A DNA stretch of 5,863 nt from Anthropogastromicrobium aceti (GTDB lineage Bacteria > Bacillota > Clostridia > Lachnospirales > Lachnospiraceae). Under the pieces are notes generated by a model that worked only from the letters and a program-made list of their open reading frames with translations, was not told where the DNA came from and did not search any database. Position numbers and translations under genes: made by a program. Location of the stretch: assembly GCF_025567095.1 (NCBI RefSeq), contig NZ_JAOQJH010000049.1. The stretch is one strand, 5' to 3'. Positions 5,278-5,863 of this stretch are shown here, piece after piece. Each line of letters opens with the position of its first letter. The stretch's first letter is position 1.

Positions 5278-5706
5278 AAATATCTGTATTTTACGAGCAT
5301 ATAGAAAAAGCATGTGAGCAGACAAAAAAGCCACTTGAAGAAGTGCTTGCGCATGTAAAGAAAAGCGGTATTGATGGAATAGAGATGGATTACGATATGC
5401 TGTCATCTGAAGATGAGGAACAGTCAATTTTAACATCTTTGAAGAAAGCTGGAGTACATTGTCACCGTGTTCCAGAATCAATGCCTTAAAATGGTTCATG
5501 GAACAGGTGCCGGGGTTTTGTTGGACATTAGATGTTGGAAATTTTGCATACAGCAGTGAGAACATATTAGATGCATATGAGGTGCTTCATACATATACTG
5601 CTCATGTCCACTGCAAGGACAGAGGAACAGAAAATCCAACATCAAACGGAATTGTAGGTACATATAATAAAGGTCTTCGCCCAGTCAGTGCCGGAGATGG
5701 TTATAA
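5274..5706 (+). pseudogene. Broken sugar-phosphate isomerase/epimerase
   Basis: The 5' part (ATG 5274, MKISVFYEHIEKACEQTKKP and on to KKAGVH, about 62 residues) is the N-terminus of a xylose-isomerase-like TIM-barrel protein (AP endonuclease 2 superfamily, PF01261). The next recognisable part starts at about 5459 in another frame (LSPCSRINALKWFMEQVPG) and runs through TLDVGNFAYSSENILDAYEV and HVHCKDRG to SAGDGY. Asp in TLDVGN and His in HVHCKD are expected metal ligands. A typical protein is about 270 residues, so roughly 85-90 residues are missing at the junction (5455-5462), with a frame change. The C-terminus, including the final metal-binding Glu, is lost where the IS-like end begins at about 5704. 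The shifted frame ends in element sequence at 5744-5746. Translated from the ATGA overlap, it would stop after 71 residues. Not functional. Confidence 0.85.
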
Positions 5707-5863
5707 AATTTTTAGGCGAAAACCCAGGGGATTGCCCCTGGGATGAAGCCAAGAAATATTTTTCTAAATCTTTAATGTCGATATCTTCTGAATATACATT
5801 ACAGATCTAACAACATAAAAGGTACATTTAATTAAAAAATTTATGCTATTAAATCGGGAAAAA
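5704..5863 (+). mobile_element. Left-hand part of an IS200/IS605-like element
   Basis: Homology to the isomerase stops after GDGY (codon ending at 5703, target sequence GGTTAT). A hairpin begins 19 bases further on, and the remaining DNA is AT-rich (about 5751-5863) with no identifiable coding sequence. A left tip directly after a short T-rich target, with a hairpin about 15-20 bases inside, is the IS200/IS605 pattern. A short frame opens at ATG 5843 (MLLNREK) and is cut by the window end. The hairpin is the counterpart of the right-end hairpin at 338-362, so left and right edges of the window appear to hold opposite ends of one element family, in the same orientation. Confidence 0.45.
5715..5750 (+). 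repeat. Left-end subterminal hairpin of the IS-like element
   Basis: A perfect 8-bp stem, CCCAGGGG (5723-5730) with CCCCTGGG (5735-5742), closes on the tetraloop ATTG. An outer GGC/GCC pairing (5715-5717 with 5748-5750) is separated by an internal loop. There is no T-run, so it is not a terminator for the broken isomerase gene. Confidence 0.6.

Noticed and set aside
5163..5565. Minus-strand frames of 63 and 108 codons over the ThuA/isomerase joint
   Set aside because: They are antisense to recognisable ThuA and isomerase sequence.
5723..5742. GC-rich hairpin as a transcription terminator
   Set aside because: There is no T-run on either side on either strand, and its form and placement fit an IS subterminal hairpin better.
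1..5863. CRISPR array, tRNA or rRNA genes
   Set aside because: No regularly spaced direct repeats, tRNA cloverleaf or rRNA-like stretches were seen on either strand.

Overview
The window looks like chromosomal DNA from a low-GC Firmicute of the Clostridia, most probably a Lachnospiraceae gut anaerobe. This is inferred from the AT-rich intergenic DNA, strong AGGAGG-type ribosome sites, a NiCo (czcD) riboswitch ahead of a cation diffusion facilitator (CDF) gene, and Lachnospiraceae-style regulator and isomerase proteins. No species can be named from the sequence alone.

Layout. Positions 1-370 look like the right-hand part of an IS200/IS605-type element: a short reading frame, a strongly structured stretch, and a terminal hairpin. 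Its end cuts off the C-terminus of a minus-strand HTH regulator gene (371 to about 1128). That gene also carries a frameshift and has lost its N-terminus. At about 1128 it is joined head to head with a plus-strand gene of unknown function that has lost its own 5' end (about 1129-1763). Next, on the minus strand, comes an intact lrgA-lrgB operon (2919 to 1837) with a terminator at its 3' end and a promoter upstream. A 555-bp divergent intergenic region follows. It holds a possible 39-codon basic microORF, a promoter, a NiCo riboswitch with a resolvable terminator, and the ribosome site of an intact CDF metal-efflux gene (3476-4414). After a clear terminator, a near-consensus promoter drives a ThuA-domain gene (4561-5277). 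This gene is translationally coupled by an ATGA overlap to a sugar-phosphate isomerase/epimerase gene, which has a large internal deletion with frameshift and is cut off at about 5704 by a second IS-like end (5704-5863).

How it works together. Three modules look functional: LrgAB (membrane transport, probably pyruvate or small organic acids), riboswitch-controlled CDF efflux of Co/Ni/Fe-type ions, and the ThuA protein (probably sugar metabolism). The isomerase partner of ThuA is broken. The left-hand third and the right edge are decayed.

The most unusual structural observation is that the two window edges carry matching terminal hairpins in the same orientation (8-bp CCCAGNGG stem, NTTG loop, one compensatory base-pair change). 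They also share a similar stretch before an ATG. The window therefore appears to lie between two same-oriented copies of one element family. No wholly new system was found.
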